64,000 bases of DNA from Clostridiales bacterium (GTDB lineage: Bacteria > Bacillota > Clostridia > Saccharofermentanales > Saccharofermentanaceae). The DNA lies in contig JAGCVX010000022.1 of NCBI GenBank assembly GCA_017962145.1, forward strand, positions 1 to 64,000, given 5' to 3'. Position numbers and translations under genes: made by a program. The notes under the pieces are model-generated. The model worked only from the letters and a program-made list of their open reading frames with translations. It searched no databases and was not told where the DNA came from. Below, piece by piece: positions 8,466 to 16,925 of this stretch; positions within the stretch are counted from its first letter, which is position 1, and each line of letters opens with the position of its first letter.

Positions 8466-9290
8466 ATGAGCGAAGAAGAGAAATTGGGACGCAGCCTTGT
8501 TGCGAATGCCAAGCGAGTTGTGATTAAGGTAGGTACATCTTCGATCACCTACCCGAATGGACGCATGAAACTCCGTAACATCGACCATCTTGCACGTGCG
8601 ATCGCGGATCTGATGAATTCCGGACGCGAAGTCGTACTGGTTACTTCCGGTGCGATCGGTGTAGGTGTAGGATGTCTGGATCTTCAGGAACGACCGAGCG
8701 AGATGAGTGACAAGCAGGCCGTCGCTGCAGTCGGACAGTGCGAACTCATGAACGTATACAGCCGCTGTTTCGCCGAATATTCCCGTGTCGTAGCGCAGAT
8801 CCTTCTGACGAAGGACGGCATCGACGATCCGGTCACACGCAAGAATATTTCCAACACCATGGAATCCCTGATCGGCATGGGCATCCTCCCTGTCGTAAAT
8901 GAGAACGATACCGTATCCACCGCCGAGATGCCGCACGCCGGTACATTTGGCGATAACGATACACTTTCTGCTCTCGTTGCCAGAGTCGTAAAGGCTGACC
9001 TTCTGATCATTCTTTCCGATATCGACGGTCTCTACGATGCTAATCCGAAGGAGAATCCGGATGCACACCGCGTTTCCGTAGTTACAAATGTTGACGACGA
9101 GATGCTCAAGAGCGCGGGCGGTGCCGGTTCGGCACTCGGTACCGGCGGCATGCAGACAAAGGTCCTGGCCATGAACATGCTTATGGAGCATGGTATCGCC
9201 GGAGTCATCGCCGAAGGATCCGAACCGCAGATCCTTTCTGACATTCTCGAGGGCGCGGATCTCGGAACACTTTTTGTCCCGAAAAAATAA
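8466..9290 (+). CDS. proB: Glutamate 5-kinase (short form, no PUA domain)
   Basis: ProB phosphorylates L-glutamate to glutamyl-5-phosphate, the first step of proline synthesis. The sequence shows the amino-acid-kinase fold: 'RVVIKVGTSSITYPNGRMK' (ATP/phosphate loop), 'VVLVTSGAIGVGVGCL', 'NENDTVST' and 'FGDNDTLSALVARVVKADLLIILSDIDGLYDANP'. With 274 residues it stops after the kinase domain and lacks the C-terminal PUA domain of E. coli ProB, as in many Clostridia. The frame is open from ATG 8427, but ATG 8466 has GGAAGAGG at good spacing. proA is not adjacent; a terminator follows. Confidence 0.9.
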   Translation: MSEEEKLGRSLVANAKRVVIKVGTSSITYPNGRMKLRNIDHLARAIADLMNSGREVVLVTSGAIGVGVGCLDLQERPSEMSDKQAVAAVGQCELMNVYSRCFAEYSRVVAQILLTKDGIDDPVTRKNISNTMESLIGMGILPVVNENDTVSTAEMPHAGTFGDNDTLSALVARVVKADLLIILSDIDGLYDANPKENPDAHRVSVVTNVDDEMLKSAGGAGSALGTGGMQTKVLAMNMLMEHGIAGVIAEGSEPQILSDILEGADLGTLFVPKK

Positions 9291-9312
9291 AAACAGATTT
9301 GTTAACAAATGG

Positions 9313-9358
9313 TTGACCGGTCCGCTTCAAATCGCAAGCTGACCGGTCAATTTTTCTA
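9313..9358 (+). terminator. Terminator of proB
   Basis: Perfect 10-bp arms TTGACCGGTC (9313-9322) and GACCGGTCAA (9341-9350), with a nested GCTT/AAGC pair, are followed by TTTTTCTATTTT. Confidence 0.85.
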
Positions 9359-9504
9359 TTTTCCCTGATAATTGTGTGCTGAAAACTACTGAAAATAGAG
9401 TATTTCACAAGATTGTGGCAAAAATGTGTTCAAATGTGAAGCGGAATTCACTTTGTTTGAAAATGCGTTAACAGATTGATTATTTCTTTCTTTGCGTTCA
9501 TGGG

Positions 9505-9657
9505 TATAATGAATTTGGAAGTTGCGGCAAGGCTTCCTGAAGGAAAGCTAAATGATCACCTTATTGAGTTTGTATTGAATCATTAGCTTATAGGGATATA
9601 GTTAAGGTTGATTTTCATAATAAGTTTCGAAGCTGTCTTTTCAGACAGCTTTTTTTT
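9505..9657 (+). ncRNA. Candidate structured small RNA (unclassified)
   Basis: The intergenic stretch 9291-9926 has no convincing gene but contains a complete RNA unit. TATAAT at 9505-9510 predicts a start near 9517. Three hairpins follow: GGAAG/CTTCC (9517-9521 with 9533-9537), a long stem AGCTAAATGAT/ATCATTAGCT with one bulge (9546-9556 with 9579-9588), and an intrinsic terminator AGCTGTCT/AGACAGCT (9631-9638 with 9643-9650) running into eight T. No -35 consensus is obvious; an imperfect inverted repeat at 9430-9460 lies upstream. I could not match it to tmRNA, SRP RNA, RNase P RNA or a common riboswitch. An 8-codon frame at 9552-9578 is probably incidental. Confidence 0.5.
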
Positions 9658-9665
9658 GCCCATAA

Positions 9666-9699
9666 AAATGACCGCCCTTTTCGAGCGGTCGTTTTGTTT
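9666..9699. terminator. Second hairpin after the small-RNA candidate
   Basis: GACCGC/GCGGTC arms (9670-9675 and 9685-9690) flanked by AAAA and TTTT form a short bidirectional terminator-like hairpin directly behind the terminator ending at 9657. Confidence 0.55.
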
Positions 9700-9781
9700 T
9701 TCAGTTCGAGAATGTGAGACGGAAGGCATAGTCCTCTAACCAAGAAGAAAAAGATACCCGATGCGAGATGGATGAATCTAT

Positions 9782-9844
9782 CCCATATGGGCAGTGCAAA
9801 TTCGAATATTTATCTCTCACGGATTTCGATTTATCCCATATGGG
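9782..9844. promoter_or_regulatory. Twin CCCATATGGG palindromes upstream of flotillin gene
   Basis: The same 10-bp palindrome occurs at 9782-9791 and 9835-9844, both preceded by TAT. The start-to-start distance is 53 bp, about five helical turns, so both face the same side of the DNA. They sit about 85-145 bases ahead of the flotillin ATG and look like a paired operator. No convincing -35/-10 pair was found; the leader contains TAGGATATATA at 9853-9863. Confidence 0.55.
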
Positions 9845-9926
9845 GAATCCTGTAGGATATATACAACACAGAAGCGATGGACTTCTGTGGAAGAACTATT
9901 GGATATCTTAAAGGGAGGTAAAAAAG

Positions 9927-11684
9927 ATGCCAACAACAACAATCATTATTATTGCTGCAATCATCGGTGCTGCTATTTTCGTGTTTATCGCGCTGTTCGC
10001 CATGATCAAGACAGCTAACGGTAACGAGGCGCTGGTGGTATCGGGTGTAGGTGCAACCGACAAGAACGGTAATCCTACGATCAAGCGTGCGGGCGGCCGT
10101 GTCGTGATCCCTTTCATTCAGAAAGCGAAGTATTTCGATCTGTGTGTCCGCACCGCAAAAGTAACCGGTGACGTCACCAAGACGCAAACCGGTGTGCCGA
10201 TCCAGATCGACTGGGCAGTCGCATACAGCCCGGACATCTCTTCGCCGGAAAGCCTGCAAAGAGCAGTCTGCAATTTCCTGGACAAGAACGATGAGGATCT
10301 TCGTAGAGTTATTCTCGATGTTGTTTCCGGTGGTGTGCGTGCCGTTATCGCAAAGATGACTCCTGAAGAAGTCATGAACGGTAAAGAGCAGCTCGACGAT
10401 CAGGTCAAGGAGTCGATCGCCAATCAGATGAAAGATCTTGGCTTCAACGCGATCCTGAGCATCCATGAGGTAGAAGACGTATCAAGTGGTACATACTATC
10501 AGGATCTTGCAGCGAAAGACCGTGAGATCGTCAGAAGAGACGCAGCGAACATCTCCGCAGAAGCCGAGCAGTCGGTTCGTGAGAAGAGAGCACAGACAGA
10601 CCTTGCTGCACAGCAGGCCGAGCTCGATGCTCAGGTAGCGATCGCAGAGCGTCAGCGTGACACAGATGTAAAGAAGGCACAGTTCCAGGCCGAGACCGCC
10701 CGTGAGCAGGCAAAGTCTTCCATGGCCGGTCAGCTGGAGCAGGAAGCCATCAACCAGCAGCTCGAAGAGAAGAAGGGTGCCGTCGAGGTCATGAAGGCCG
10801 AGCAGGCAAACCGTGCCGCTCAGAAGCAGCAAGAGGTTGAGGTAACCAGAGCAGAAACCGCAAAGCGCACAACTGTGATCGAGGCGCAGGCCGAGGCCGA
10901 GCGCAAGAAGGCAGAAGCTGCCGGTGAGGCAGAGGCGCACAAAGTGTATGCCGCTGGTGAGGCGGAAGCCAGAAAGCTGGCCGCTGCCGGTGAAGCAGAA
11001 GCCGCTGCAGTAAGAAAGACCCGCGAAGCAACCGCAGAAGCGGAAGCCAGAAAGACGGAGGCAGAAGGTGCTGCCACAGCCAGAAAGACGGAAGCAGAAG
11101 GCGCAGCTACCGCAAAGAAGACGGAAGCCGCTGCCGATGCAGAAGCAACGAAGGTAAAAGCAGACGCAGAAGCCATCGCCATCAAGGCAAAAGGTGAAGC
11201 GGAAGCCGCTGCCACCGCTGCAAAGGGTAAGGCAGAAGCAGAGGCCATCGAAGCCAAAGGTAAGGCGGAAGCGGAAGCCGCACGTGCTCTCTCTGATGCG
11301 CAGGCTGCAAACGAGAAGATCAACTTCGAACTGCAGAAGATCGAGATCGAGCAGAACACCAAAGTACAGATCGCGACAAATGTTGCGACAGTTATGGCGG
11401 AAGTTGGTAAGAACGCGAAGTTCTATGACTTTGGCGGTGGTGCCAAGAAAGAAGGCGGAGATCTTCTGACCGGTGTTCTCGGTCGTATCCCGCAGCTGTT
11501 CGCTCAGGCCAACCTCGAAAATGAGGCGCTCAACGGCGAGGATCTTCCGGATACCGTCAAGAAGCTCGTAGCCGCGATCGCAGATCCGATCAGAGGCACA
11601 GATGCAGCAAATGTCTCGGCCGTAACAGCGGATGCGAAAGCAATCGAAAAGGCCGCGGAAGAGATCGAGGATCTCGAAAACTAA
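9927..11684 (+). CDS. Flotillin-family (SPFH) membrane scaffold protein
   Basis: The 585-residue protein starts with one N-terminal membrane helix (residues 4-27), then an SPFH/band-7 domain ('NGNEALVVSGVGATDKNG', 'GGRVVIPFIQKAKYFDLCVRT', 'VPIQIDWAVAYSPD'). About 250 residues of Ala/Glu/Lys/Gln-rich coiled coil follow, and a C-terminal globular end 'KLVAAIADPIRGTDAAN'. Flotillins organise membrane microdomains; B. subtilis FloT is the closest well-known comparison. The stretch around residues 300-460 consists of many AEGAATARKTE-like short repeats, denser than in FloT. AAGGGAGG precedes the ATG. No NfeD partner gene is adjacent. The gene is monocistronic, ended by a strong terminator. Confidence 0.88.
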   Translation: MPTTTIIIIAAIIGAAIFVFIALFAMIKTANGNEALVVSGVGATDKNGNPTIKRAGGRVVIPFIQKAKYFDLCVRTAKVTGDVTKTQTGVPIQIDWAVAYSPDISSPESLQRAVCNFLDKNDEDLRRVILDVVSGGVRAVIAKMTPEEVMNGKEQLDDQVKESIANQMKDLGFNAILSIHEVEDVSSGTYYQDLAAKDREIVRRDAANISAEAEQSVREKRAQTDLAAQQAELDAQVAIAERQRDTDVKKAQFQAETAREQAKSSMAGQLEQEAINQQLEEKKGAVEVMKAEQANRAAQKQQEVEVTRAETAKRTTVIEAQAEAERKKAEAAGEAEAHKVYAAGEAEARKLAAAGEAEAAAVRKTREATAEAEARKTEAEGAATARKTEAEGAATAKKTEAAADAEATKVKADAEAIAIKAKGEAEAAATAAKGKAEAEAIEAKGKAEAEAARALSDAQAANEKINFELQKIEIEQNTKVQIATNVATVMAEVGKNAKFYDFGGGAKKEGGDLLTGVLGRIPQLFAQANLENEALNGEDLPDTVKKLVAAIADPIRGTDAANVSAVTADAKAIEKAAEEIEDLEN

Positions 11685-11730
11685 TCTCGAAATAAGAAGC
11701 TGCTTGTGACAGCGTTTTCGAGCAAACAAA

Positions 11731-11765
11731 AAAAGGAGCGATCGAAAGATCGCTCCTTTTTCTAT
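11731..11765. terminator. Bidirectional terminator after flotillin gene
   Basis: Perfect 13-bp inverted repeat (11731-11743 / 11748-11760) with GAAA tetraloop. A-rich and T-rich flanks serve both the flotillin gene and the convergent asparaginase-like gene. Confidence 0.9.
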
Positions 11766-11780
11766 TGGTAAAACATAAGA

Positions 11781-12776
11781 TCACTTCTTGATCAGTTTGC
11801 CGAGCCAGGTGCTGAGCATCAGGTACGCCCATGCTGCTTCAAAAGGCATGTCGTAGAGAGGCTTGATCTTGGCATCGAGGATCGCTTTGGTTCCGGCACT
11901 CGGAACGAGCTTACTGTCGATCGGTGCGACGAAGACGGTCTTGTCATAATGCTCGCAGGCCTTCTTCAGATACAGGATCGAGAACGGGTTGTCCTCGGAA
12001 AGTGTATTTACCGTACCGTCATAGTGAAGCTTCTGAAGAACGAACTTATAATCCGAACGCGCGATACTGAAGTTTGCGTAGTTGACGCATACCGGCGCGT
12101 CGATAGTCAGGATCGAGTCTTCCTTCGGAAGAGTCAGGAGCTTACTTAAAGCACGAAGATTCTTCATGGCATTCGGGCATTCTTCCGGAGCCTGAACATC
12201 TTCGGCAGGTACATATTTCTTGCCGGAGATCCTGCCGGCTACGCGGTTCTTGTAGCTTGCGTAGTCGTCTGTCTTTCTGTTGGCGCTCATGATATAACCT
12301 GCGTAATGTACGTAGATCTTACCGTCTGCCGCCTGGCCGACTACGTAGATGCCCTTGTCGACTTCCATCGCGAGCGCATAGGCTGCTTTGAGGTTCGTAA
12401 CAGCATCGGTGCCTTCTTCTGTCGGCGCGATCTTGCAGCCGAAGAATACAAACGGCATCTCGTATCCGGAAAGAAGAAGCTGTGCCAGCTGTGCGGTGTA
12501 GGCCATGGTATTGGCACCGTGCGCAATCAGGACACAACCATAATCGCTTTTATCCACTGCTTTCTTGATCGCATCGAAAAGCACTTTGTACATGGGGGGA
12601 GTAAAGTTTTCAGAGCAGACATCAACCGGTTCGATGATATCGAAATCCTTTCCGAATTTTCCTGCCGCATCCAGCACTGCATACGGCGCAGTCCCCAGTT
12701 CAAGAGCTTTTTTGGAAAGACGAGTGGAAATACTTCCGCCAGTGAATACCATCAGCACTTTTTTCTTATCTGCCAT
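11781..12776 (-). CDS. Asparaginase-family protein with altered active-site residues
   Basis: The 331-residue protein has the overall layout of bacterial L-asparaginases: an N-terminal 'VFTGGSIS' loop, 'SENFTPPMY', then 'VLIAHGANTMAYTAQLAQLLL' and 'MPFVFFGCKIAP'. In active enzymes the corresponding motifs are TGGTIA and HGTDTMEET, and a catalytic Lys follows later. Here the first nucleophile is Ser15, the Thr-Asp pair is Ala88-Asn89, and the Lys position appears to be Asn166 (Arg167 and Lys168 are adjacent). Activity on asparagine is therefore doubtful. It has no signal peptide. AGGAGG lies nine bases before the ATG, and a TATAAT at 12855-12860 on this strand is the likely -10. It stands alone. 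Confidence 0.8.
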   Translation of the reverse strand: MADKKKVLMVFTGGSISTRLSKKALELGTAPYAVLDAAGKFGKDFDIIEPVDVCSENFTPPMYKVLFDAIKKAVDKSDYGCVLIAHGANTMAYTAQLAQLLLSGYEMPFVFFGCKIAPTEEGTDAVTNLKAAYALAMEVDKGIYVVGQAADGKIYVHYAGYIMSANRKTDDYASYKNRVAGRISGKKYVPAEDVQAPEECPNAMKNLRALSKLLTLPKEDSILTIDAPVCVNYANFSIARSDYKFVLQKLHYDGTVNTLSEDNPFSILYLKKACEHYDKTVFVAPIDSKLVPSAGTKAILDAKIKPLYDMPFEAAWAYLMLSTWLGKLIKK

Positions 12777-12854
12777 ATGTGAATACCTCCTCTGCGAATG
12801 GACGAAGCAGGGGAGAAGGTCAACCTAATCCCCATTATCGACCCTTATATACAC

Positions 12855-12891
12855 ATTATATCGCATGTAAATATTATTTGTTTGATATAAT
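12855..12891. promoter_or_regulatory. Divergent -10 elements for asparaginase-like gene and exonuclease III
   Basis: TATAAT lies on the minus strand at 12855-12860, and on the plus strand at 12886-12891 preceded by TG one base upstream (extended -10). -35 boxes are not clear. Confidence 0.55.
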
Positions 12892-12930
12892 ACACAAGAA
12901 AGATAAACGAAATAGTGAGGAAATGTTAAC

Positions 12931-13695
12931 ATGCGGTTAATTAGTTGGAATGTAAACGGGATCCGTGCAGTAGCGAAGAAAGGCTTCCTGGAGACGGTTG
13001 AAGAGCTTTCACCGGACGTGCTCTGCATCCAGGAAACAAAGGCTTCGGTCGACCAGCTCGATGACAGCCTCCTGAATATTCCGGGCTACAAGAGTTATTT
13101 TTCCTCGGCGGAAAGAAAAGGATATTCCGGTACCGCCGTCTATACGAAAAAGGAACCGCTGTCCGTTTCCTATGGCCTGGGGGAAGATGAATTTGACCAC
13201 GAAGGCCGCACGATCGAACTGGATTTCGGTGACTTCATCCTCTACAACATCTATTTCCCGAACGGCGGACAGGGCCCGGAAAGAGTGGATTTTAAGCTCC
13301 GTTTCTACGACTGTTTTCTGGAAAAGGTGAAAAAGCAGATGGCCGAAGGACGCATGGTCCTTGTATGCGGCGACGTCAATACCGCACATAAAGAGATCGA
13401 CCTTTCGAACCCGAAGGCCAACAGTAAGATCTCCGGATTCCTGCCGGAGGAACGCGTGTATATGGATCATTTCGCGGAGGCAGGTCTGGTGGATACGTTC
13501 CGCATGCTCTATCCGGATGTCACCGAGAAGTACTCATGGTGGTCCTATAAGACATTTGCCAGAGACAGAAACGTAGGATGGCGTATCGACTATTTCTTCG
13601 TCGACGAAGCGCACAAGGACCGCATCAAGGAATCCGAAATGCTTTCCGATGTCATGGGATCGGATCATTGCCCGATCTATATCGATCTTGCGTGA
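12931..13695 (+). CDS. xth: Exodeoxyribonuclease III / AP endonuclease
   Basis: This is a 254-residue cytosolic DNA repair enzyme that cleaves at abasic sites and removes 3' blocking groups. The family signatures are 'LISWNVNGIRA' (metal-binding Asn), 'VLCIQETKA' (catalytic Glu), 'LVCGDVNTAH' (Asp and Asn pair), 'WWSYKTFARDRNVGWRIDYFFV' and 'SDHCPIYIDL' (catalytic His). Length is that of the ExoA/Xth group. GAGG lies about ten bases before the ATG. Confidence 0.94.
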   Translation: MRLISWNVNGIRAVAKKGFLETVEELSPDVLCIQETKASVDQLDDSLLNIPGYKSYFSSAERKGYSGTAVYTKKEPLSVSYGLGEDEFDHEGRTIELDFGDFILYNIYFPNGGQGPERVDFKLRFYDCFLEKVKKQMAEGRMVLVCGDVNTAHKEIDLSNPKANSKISGFLPEERVYMDHFAEAGLVDTFRMLYPDVTEKYSWWSYKTFARDRNVGWRIDYFFVDEAHKDRIKESEMLSDVMGSDHCPIYIDLA

Positions 13696-13741
13696 TGTCC
13701 GGAGTGACTAAAAAATTAGTGTAATACCCTATTTTGTGTGT

Positions 13742-13808
13742 TATAATGCCCCTGTTATGTAAATCAGGATATATCCTGCCCGAAAGAAAAAGACAGAAAG
13801 CGGGCGGG
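13742..13808 (+). promoter_or_regulatory. Promoter and leader hairpin of the parvulin-like lipoprotein gene
   Basis: TATAAT at 13742-13747 without a clear -35 predicts an 80-base leader. The leader contains a GC-rich stem CCTGCCCG/CGGGCGGG (13775-13782 and 13801-13808, one G-T pair). Confidence 0.4.
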
Positions 13809-13834
13809 ACAAAATAAAAAGTGAGGAAAAGAAC

Positions 13835-14968
13835 ATGAAAAAGACCAAGATATGTGCAGTGATGCTGGCCTTTGTAATGGCGACAGGCGTATTTGCAGCA
13901 GGCTGCAAGAAGACAGATGGTTCGAGCGTTGTCGGAAGTTCTGATACGGGAATCAGCATCTCGATCGATCCGAACATGACCGGCGGCGGAGCAGGTACTT
14001 CCGAGATCCCGAGCTACGTTGGTATGACCTACGAAGATAACTACGACGCAGCAGCGATCGCTGAGATGGGCAAGCAGGTCACGGTCCACGGCATGAAGTT
14101 CAGCAGCCTGGAGTACAATTTCTATTTTGCAAATGAATACACACAGATGCTCTCCATGTCTCTTCGTGGAGGCAGCTATATGGTTCCGATGACAGACGCT
14201 GGATTCCTCGATATGAACGCACAGCTGACAGATGAGAAGACTGTACGCGATTATCTGCAGGAAGTCGTTATCTCCGACCTTCAGGGCGAAGCTTTCCTTC
14301 TCGAGTATGCCGAGTCGAAGAACCTTACCCTGTCAGAAGATGTTCTGACTGAGATCGAGGCGCAGTTCTCCGAAGCAGAGGAAAGTGCACAGAAGTACGG
14401 TATCACACTGGACGATTACCTCAAGTCCTACTATGGACCGGACGCAAATGTAGATGAGATGCGTCAGATCCTGCAGCGCTACGAGCTGATCAATACCGCG
14501 ATGGCTGACTTTGTAGACACATATGAATTCCAGGAAGGCGAAGATATGCTGCCGGTAGTATTCCACGTTCTCTATCCGACACTGGATCTGGCTACTTATA
14601 CAGAGCTTTCTGACGAAGAAAAAGAGCAGGCACATCAGAGAGCCGAAACGACTCTGTCTACTTATAAGACATACGATGAGCTGAAGGCAAAAGCGGATGA
14701 AGATGTAGCAGCCGGAATTGCAGCGGAAGCTTCCGAGTATACTGTTTCCCTCGGACAGATGGTTGAAGAGTTCGAAGACTGGTGCTTTGCCGAGCATACA
14801 GAAGGTGATATGGGCATCGTTGAGACGGTTTACGGTTACCATGTTATGTACTTTGTAGGTATGGCTGAGGCAGATGAAAACCAGAAGAAGCAGATCGCCT
14901 ACAAGGTTCTGCAGGATAAGCTGGACGAAGCGATCGCTTCCGGAGATTACGATCCGGTATTCGGCTGA
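13835..14968 (+). CDS. PrsA/SurA-like lipoprotein (parvulin-type peptidyl-prolyl isomerase region)
   Basis: The 377-residue protein has a lipoprotein signal with Cys24 in 'FAAGC' and a Ser/Gly-rich linker. A helical N-terminal domain (about 65-215) resembles the SurA/PrsA chaperone domain. A C-terminal region follows with 'FHVLYPTLDLATYTELSDEEKEQAHQRAE', 'KTYDELKAKADED' and 'GDMGIVETVYGYHVMYFVGM', matching the parvulin fold in outline. It probably assists folding of exported proteins on the outer face of the membrane. The isomerase domain is divergent, so catalytic activity is uncertain. It is followed by a terminator that overlaps the next promoter. Confidence 0.75.
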   Translation: MKKTKICAVMLAFVMATGVFAAGCKKTDGSSVVGSSDTGISISIDPNMTGGGAGTSEIPSYVGMTYEDNYDAAAIAEMGKQVTVHGMKFSSLEYNFYFANEYTQMLSMSLRGGSYMVPMTDAGFLDMNAQLTDEKTVRDYLQEVVISDLQGEAFLLEYAESKNLTLSEDVLTEIEAQFSEAEESAQKYGITLDDYLKSYYGPDANVDEMRQILQRYELINTAMADFVDTYEFQEGEDMLPVVFHVLYPTLDLATYTELSDEEKEQAHQRAETTLSTYKTYDELKAKADEDVAAGIAAEASEYTVSLGQMVEEFEDWCFAEHTEGDMGIVETVYGYHVMYFVGMAEADENQKKQIAYKVLQDKLDEAIASGDYDPVFG

Positions 14969-14996
14969 TTCCGACATTTTAAACAAATCGAAAGAA

Positions 14997-15032
14997 AAAG
15001 AGCGGAGGCAGGACTTGCCATCCGCTCTTTTA
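14997..15032 (+). terminator. Terminator after the lipoprotein gene
   Basis: Perfect 10-bp arms AAAGAGCGGA (14997-15006) and TCCGCTCTTT (15021-15030), with a nested GGCA/TGCC pair, end in TTTAT. The -35 box of the zinc operon promoter lies inside the loop and 3' arm. Confidence 0.8.
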
Positions 15033-15070
15033 TTCGCTATACTTGCTTCTGCAAATGCGAATCATTCGCA
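15015..15070 (+). promoter_or_regulatory. znu operon promoter with Zur-type box
   Basis: TTGCCA (15015-15020), a 17-base spacer and TATACT (15038-15043) form a good sigma-A promoter with a start near 15050. Immediately downstream, TGCGAAT-C-ATTCGCA (15056-15070) is a perfect 7-1-7 palindrome, the architecture of Fur/Zur family operators (B. subtilis Zur recognises TCGTAAT-N-ATTACGA). The operon's last gene encodes a Fur-family protein, so zinc-dependent repression at this box is the likely control. Confidence 0.75.
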
Positions 15071-15095
15071 AAAAGAAAAGGAACGAAACAGGTAT

Positions 15096-16029
15096 ATGCT
15101 TAGAAGATTCAAAAACACAAAAGAAAAGATCCTGGCCGGAATGCTTGCTGCCGTGATGCTCTTTCCGATGTCACTTGCCGGATGCAAGCAGTCGGAGATG
15201 TGGAAAGACGCAAAGGGAAAGGTGAAGGTCATGACGACGATCTTCCCGATGTATGACTTCGTCAGAAAAGTCGGCGGCGACCATGTTGCCGTGGAGATGA
15301 TGGTACCGGCCGGTACGGAACCGCATGCCTGGGAACCTTCTTCCAAAGATATGAGAAAACTCGAGGAAGCCGACCTGTTCGTATATAACGGATGCGGAAT
15401 GGAGCTTTGGGCCGATGACGTGCTCAAAGGAGTGGCGAATAAAAAACTGACGACACTTCAGGCGGCGGAAGGCATCGCAGCCGAGGGAAAGCAGATCGTT
15501 GCCGATGACCCGCATGTATGGCTGGATCCGATGCTGGCGGCAAAGGAGATGGAGAACATCTGTGATGCGCTTTCGAAAGTCGATCCGGATCACGCCGAGG
15601 ATTACCGCAGAAACTTCGAAGCTGCATTTTCCAAGTGCGAAGAACTCGACGCGGCATATAAGGAGCGCCTTGCATCCTACGACGGAAAATACATCGTCGT
15701 TGCGCATGAGGCGTACGGATATCTTTGTTCTGCATATGGCCTGAATCAGATCGGTATCGAAGGCGTATCGGCCGAGTCCGAGCCGGATGCCGCGAGAATG
15801 AGAGAGATCATCGACATGGTCGAAACATACGGGATCTCCTGTATCTTCTTTGAAGAACTCGTCAGTCCGAAAGTCGCGGAAACAATCGCGGAGGAAACGG
15901 GCTGCAAGACGATGGCACTGTCTCCGCTCGACGGCATCTCCCAGGAAGAGATCGATGCGGGCAACGACTATTTTTCCGTTATGTATGAGAATCTGGATGC
16001 GCTTTGCGATGCATTGGGAGGAGAAAACC

Positions 16030-16037
<8 letters not shown>
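15096..16037 (+). CDS. znuA: Zinc ABC transporter substrate-binding lipoprotein
   Basis: This is the metal receptor of the importer, 313 residues, lipidated at Cys30 ('MSLAGC'). Cluster A-I family ligands are visible: His77 in 'AGTEPHAWEPS', His140 in 'DDPHVWLDP', His204 in 'VVAHEAYGY', and a distal acidic residue near the C-terminus ('EEIDAGNDYFSVM'). The three-His pattern favours zinc over manganese. The acidic/His-rich flexible loop of E. coli ZnuA, expected near residues 115-140, is absent. The frame is open upstream to 14874, but that would cross the terminator; ATG 15096 begins a proper signal peptide. It overlaps znuC by 8 bases. Confidence 0.9.
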
Positions 16038-16920
<883 letters not shown>

Positions 16921-16925
16921 AGAGT

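Noticed and set aside
9552..9578. 8-codon frame (MITLLSLY) inside the small-RNA candidate
   Set aside because: The codons form the middle stem-loop; a leader peptide would need a downstream regulated gene, and terminators follow instead.
10482..11729. Cys/Gly/Leu-rich minus-strand frame opposite the flotillin repeats
   Set aside because: It is the complement of Ala/Glu/Lys repeat codons; composition is unlike any protein family I know.
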